From the NCBI GenBank assembly GCA_900754435.1, contig CAAECT010000119.1:1-7751 (forward strand): a stretch of 7,751 nt of DNA. Direction: 5' to 3'. The position numbers were made by a program, and so were the translations under genes. The notes beneath the pieces are model-generated. The model saw only the letters and a program-made list of their open reading frames with translations, searched no databases and had not been told where the DNA came from. This DNA comes from an uncultured Collinsella sp. GTDB lineage: Bacteria > Actinomycetota > Coriobacteriia > Coriobacteriales > Coriobacteriaceae. Shown piece by piece: positions 5,734 to 7,751 of this stretch (positions are counted from its first letter, which is position 1; each line of letters opens with the position of its first letter).

Positions 5734-7164
5734 ATGGCATCAAAGAACCTTTTGCCCGTCGTCGCACTCTGCGGCGCGCTCGCAACCGGAACGCCCGTCG
5801 CCGCTTGGGCGACTCCCGTCATGGCAGACTCCTTACCAGCAGCCCTAAGCTCCGCACCAAATCCGTCGAGTGCCATTGCGTGTAAGCGTTTTTCGATCGC
5901 ACAAGCCGCAATCTCAACCTCGGGATGCCTTCGTCGTAATACGGACGGCTCGATAGTCGTGGATATCAATCGTTCGAACAAGGCAAACGGCTCCCAGGCG
6001 GGGTGCGCCGTCTGCATGTGGCGCTCGGTTGTGCTCGATGCGGATGGCGATCCATGCAATTTAGAGCTGCGCATCGACATCGCTTCGGTCGATGACTCGG
6101 CGAACGGAGCGAAGGTCGCCTTCGACGGTACGTTTTTCGAGAAAGGAGGCGGTATATGTCTGGGCTGCGCCGCCGCGAATGCAGACGATGCGCAGCCCAC
6201 CCTCTCATTCACGGCATCGTTGCGACTGACCAAAGCCGGCACCGATGCCATCGCGGCGGGAGAAGCGTCCCTGCTGTTCTACGCCGTCAGCGCCAAAGAC
6301 ACAAACGCTCATTTCGAGAAGCCAGCCGGATCACTCAGTCTTACACGAGGGATAGAGGCAGGCCCTATTGAAATCGATGCCCACGCGCAAAGCAGGCAAC
6401 GCATTCTTGCCGACCCGGCGCTTCTCGAAATGGAGTGGAACGGATCCGGAGCCATCGGAATTCTCCCCTCCGCGCTTGACGCCAAGACGCTCCCCTCAAA
6501 CGACGAACCCATCAACGCAACCATACAAGAAGAGAGCGCGGATAAAGAAGCAGGTGCGGGCGACACGCCGTCGCCGACAAACAGCGCCCCAGCTTCTTTC
6601 GAAGCACCGAATGAGCCCGCTGCCGATCCAAACGATCCCGAGCTCGCGGACAGTCTGGGGCTTGCTGATCCTCAAGAGATCGATGAAGGTAACTGTTGCG
6701 TGCTTGCCGCACTCGACCACACAGAGGTCATCGACGCTGCGAACATCGAAGTTGCCGCCGCCAATCAGCCCGTCCGCAAGTCGGCTATCATCGCATTTCC
6801 CGAATCCATCGAAGTCGTCTTTTTGCCATCGGGCGAGGTCGTGGCCCCAACACTGCTCACCTTGTTGGGCGCCAAGAATACTCGAAACGAAATTAAAAAG
6901 GTCACGGTTGTCGACCCTGCAACCACCGCCAAGCTGCGTCTATACGCCGTTGCTCCAGACGGAGGCAAGACCTTGGAATTCGATGGTGACACACTCCTAG
7001 CCTGGCGACGTCTGGACATTATGCAAGACGTCTCGTATCAGATCGAACTCGAAGGGTTTGATCGTGCCCGCGATGCCAATATCATCGCCGCGGCTATTGA
7101 ATCCCCGCAGCGGCTTATGACACTGCGCTTTGAATACTATCCCTATGTCCCGACAACCACCTGA
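5734..7164 (+). CDS. Secreted two-domain surface protein with cysteine-rich N-terminal domain
   Basis: A 476-residue exported protein with no recognised family. Residues 1-31 are a signal peptide (alanine-rich, likely cut near WATPVMA). Residues about 45-245 form a strand-rich domain with seven cysteines (50, 65, 91, 94, 108, 142, 145), including CxxC motifs CAVC (91-94) and CLGC (142-145). Residues about 246-345 are a proline-, alanine- and acid-rich linker containing an adjacent pair, Cys321-Cys322. Residues about 350-476 form a second strand-rich domain ending in TLRFEYYPYV. Its start (P356, I359, G367, P372, I387) lines up without gaps with P57, I60, G68, P73 and I88 of the 199-residue neighbour, a weak but patterned match. 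There is no sorting motif or C-terminal membrane helix. It is the last gene of the surface operon and probably works with the two proteins before it. Function unknown. Confidence 0.84.
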   Translation: MASKNLLPVVALCGALATGTPVAAWATPVMADSLPAALSSAPNPSSAIACKRFSIAQAAISTSGCLRRNTDGSIVVDINRSNKANGSQAGCAVCMWRSVVLDADGDPCNLELRIDIASVDDSANGAKVAFDGTFFEKGGGICLGCAAANADDAQPTLSFTASLRLTKAGTDAIAAGEASLLFYAVSAKDTNAHFEKPAGSLSLTRGIEAGPIEIDAHAQSRQRILADPALLEMEWNGSGAIGILPSALDAKTLPSNDEPINATIQEESADKEAGAGDTPSPTNSAPASFEAPNEPAADPNDPELADSLGLADPQEIDEGNCCVLAALDHTEVIDAANIEVAAANQPVRKSAIIAFPESIEVVFLPSGEVVAPTLLTLLGAKNTRNEIKKVTVVDPATTAKLRLYAVAPDGGKTLEFDGDTLLAWRRLDIMQDVSYQIELEGFDRARDANIIAAAIESPQRLMTLRFEYYPYVPTTT

Positions 7165-7169
7165 GGCTT

Positions 7170-7238
7170 AAATGCTGCACATCATTCCTAACACCACTTA
7201 TATAACGTATTAGATGAGTCGCGATGTGCCTCGCATTT
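7170..7238 (+). repeat. Long interrupted inverted repeat downstream of the surface operon
   Basis: The left arm is AAATGC-T-GCACATC (7170-7183), the right arm GATGTGC-CTC-GCATTT (7223-7238): 13 paired bases with a small internal bulge, and 39 bases between the arms. No T run follows. The spacer is AT-rich (TTATATAACGTATTAGAT, 7198-7215) and could hold a promoter for the next gene. It might end transcription of the surface operon or bind a regulator. Confidence 0.45.
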
Positions 7239-7252
7239 CGTTCTGCTACGAT

Positions 7253-7265
7253 TGCCACGTTGGCA
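7253..7265 (+). promoter_or_regulatory. Perfect 13-base palindrome upstream of the DUF554 gene
   Basis: TGCCA-CGT-TGGCA is a perfect inverted repeat with 5-base arms, ending 7 bases before the ribosome site AGGAGGG (7273-7279). Its size and place suit a repressor site or a small mRNA hairpin. Such short palindromes also arise by chance. Confidence 0.3.
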
Positions 7266-7282
7266 TCAATACAGGAGGGCTC

Positions 7283-7751
7283 ATGCCGGGCTTGGGAACA
7301 ATCATCAACGTTGTGCTTTTAGTTGCGGGCGGTCTTTTGGGATTAGCGGGCGGCCGCTTCATCACACCGCGCATCCAAGACACACTCATGAAAGCATCGG
7401 GGCTGTGCGTCCTGTTTATCGGCCTTGGCGGCACCATGCAAAAGATGCTCCTTATCGATGGGAAGGCGCTAGCGACCACCGGCACCACCATGCTCATCGT
7501 CTCATTTGCGCTCGGTTCGCTCATCGGCGAGGCCGTCAACTTGGAAGCCGCCATCGAGAACCTTGGCGAATGGCTCAAGCGCAAGACCGGCAGTGAGGGC
7601 GATAACGAGTTCACCAACGCTTTTGTCTCGACTTCACTCACCGTGTGTATCGGCGCCATGGCAATTGTGGGATCGATCCAGGACGGCCTGCTCGGCGACT
7701 GGTCAACGCTTGCCCTGAAAGGCGCACTGGACTGCATCATCGTCTGCACCA
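7283..7751 (+). CDS. DUF554 family membrane protein (3' end outside window)
   Basis: The ATG at 7283 follows AGGAGGG (7273-7279) by 3 bases. The frame stays open to the window edge, giving 156 residues of a family usually about 225-240 long. It is a multi-pass inner-membrane protein. Visible features are GLGTIINVVLLVAGGLLGL (3-21), GLCVLFIGLGGT (about 41-52), a hydrophobic segment ending FALGSLIGE (about 75-83), an amphipathic stretch with GEWLKRK, then the highly typical FVSTSLTVCIGAMAIVGSIQDG and LALKGALDCI. These match the DUF554 (YdfK/YqgA-type) pattern as I know it. The family's transport or other role is not established. It follows the surface operon after about 120 bases and probably has its own promoter. 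Confidence 0.93.
   Translation, partial: MPGLGTIINVVLLVAGGLLGLAGGRFITPRIQDTLMKASGLCVLFIGLGGTMQKMLLIDGKALATTGTTMLIVSFALGSLIGEAVNLEAAIENLGEWLKRKTGSEGDNEFTNAFVSTSLTVCIGAMAIVGSIQDGLLGDWSTLALKGALDCIIVCT

Noticed and set aside
5721..6251. 176-codon minus-strand frame under the large surface protein
   Set aside because: It is a shadow of a gene with ribosome site, signal peptide and sensible domain layout; the frame itself shows none of these.
7246..7749. 167-codon minus-strand frame at the right edge
   Set aside because: The opposite strand encodes a clear DUF554 protein with a strong ribosome site.

Overview
The window is GC-rich and densely coded, and it suggests a Gram-positive actinobacterium of the Coriobacteriia; a Collinsella-like gut anaerobe is my best guess. 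This rests on the gene style, strong AAAGGGGG-type ribosome binding sites, a ferredoxin-fused ETF, an LAxTG-type wall-sorting signal and many Coriobacteriia-looking hypothetical proteins. It is recognition, not a database result.

Positions 1-3611, minus strand: a tightly packed operon read from right to left. First comes an FAD-linked 2-hydroxyacid (probably lactate) dehydrogenase. An ETF beta subunit follows, whose start region overlaps or nearly touches the dehydrogenase stop. Last is an ETF alpha subunit carrying an N-terminal ferredoxin domain with two complete four-cysteine cluster motifs; it begins directly after the beta-subunit stop and runs off the left edge. The set matches the parts of the electron-confurcating lactate dehydrogenase of Acetobacterium woodii (LctBCD), in which lactate oxidation with NAD+ is driven by reduced ferredoxin. 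Gene order differs: dehydrogenase first here, last in A. woodii.

Positions 3612-3957: a divergent intergenic region of about 350 bases. It holds the leader of the minus-strand operon and, on the plus-strand side, three imperfect tandem 11-12-base repeats, a near-palindrome and a perfect 8-bp hairpin just ahead of the next gene.

Positions 3958-4760, plus strand: a two-gene unit joined by an ATGA overlap. It encodes a 98-residue cytosolic protein resembling the tail half of a Vsr/DUF559-like nuclease fold, and a 169-residue single-pass membrane protein with an extracellular beta-sandwich-like domain. Neither has a function I can name.

Positions 4851-7164, plus strand: three exported proteins in a probable operon. 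They are a 199-residue secreted beta-sandwich protein, a 93-residue mini wall-anchored protein with an LAQTG sorting signal, and a 476-residue secreted protein with a cysteine-rich N-terminal domain (two CxxC motifs), an acidic linker and a C-terminal domain whose pattern resembles the 199-residue protein. Together with the membrane protein upstream this looks like an undescribed cell-surface module, the most novel part of the window.

Positions 7165-7751: a gap of about 120 bases with a long interrupted inverted repeat and a small palindrome, then the start of a DUF554-family membrane protein that runs off the right edge. No rRNA, tRNA, CRISPR array, insertion sequence or phage gene was seen.
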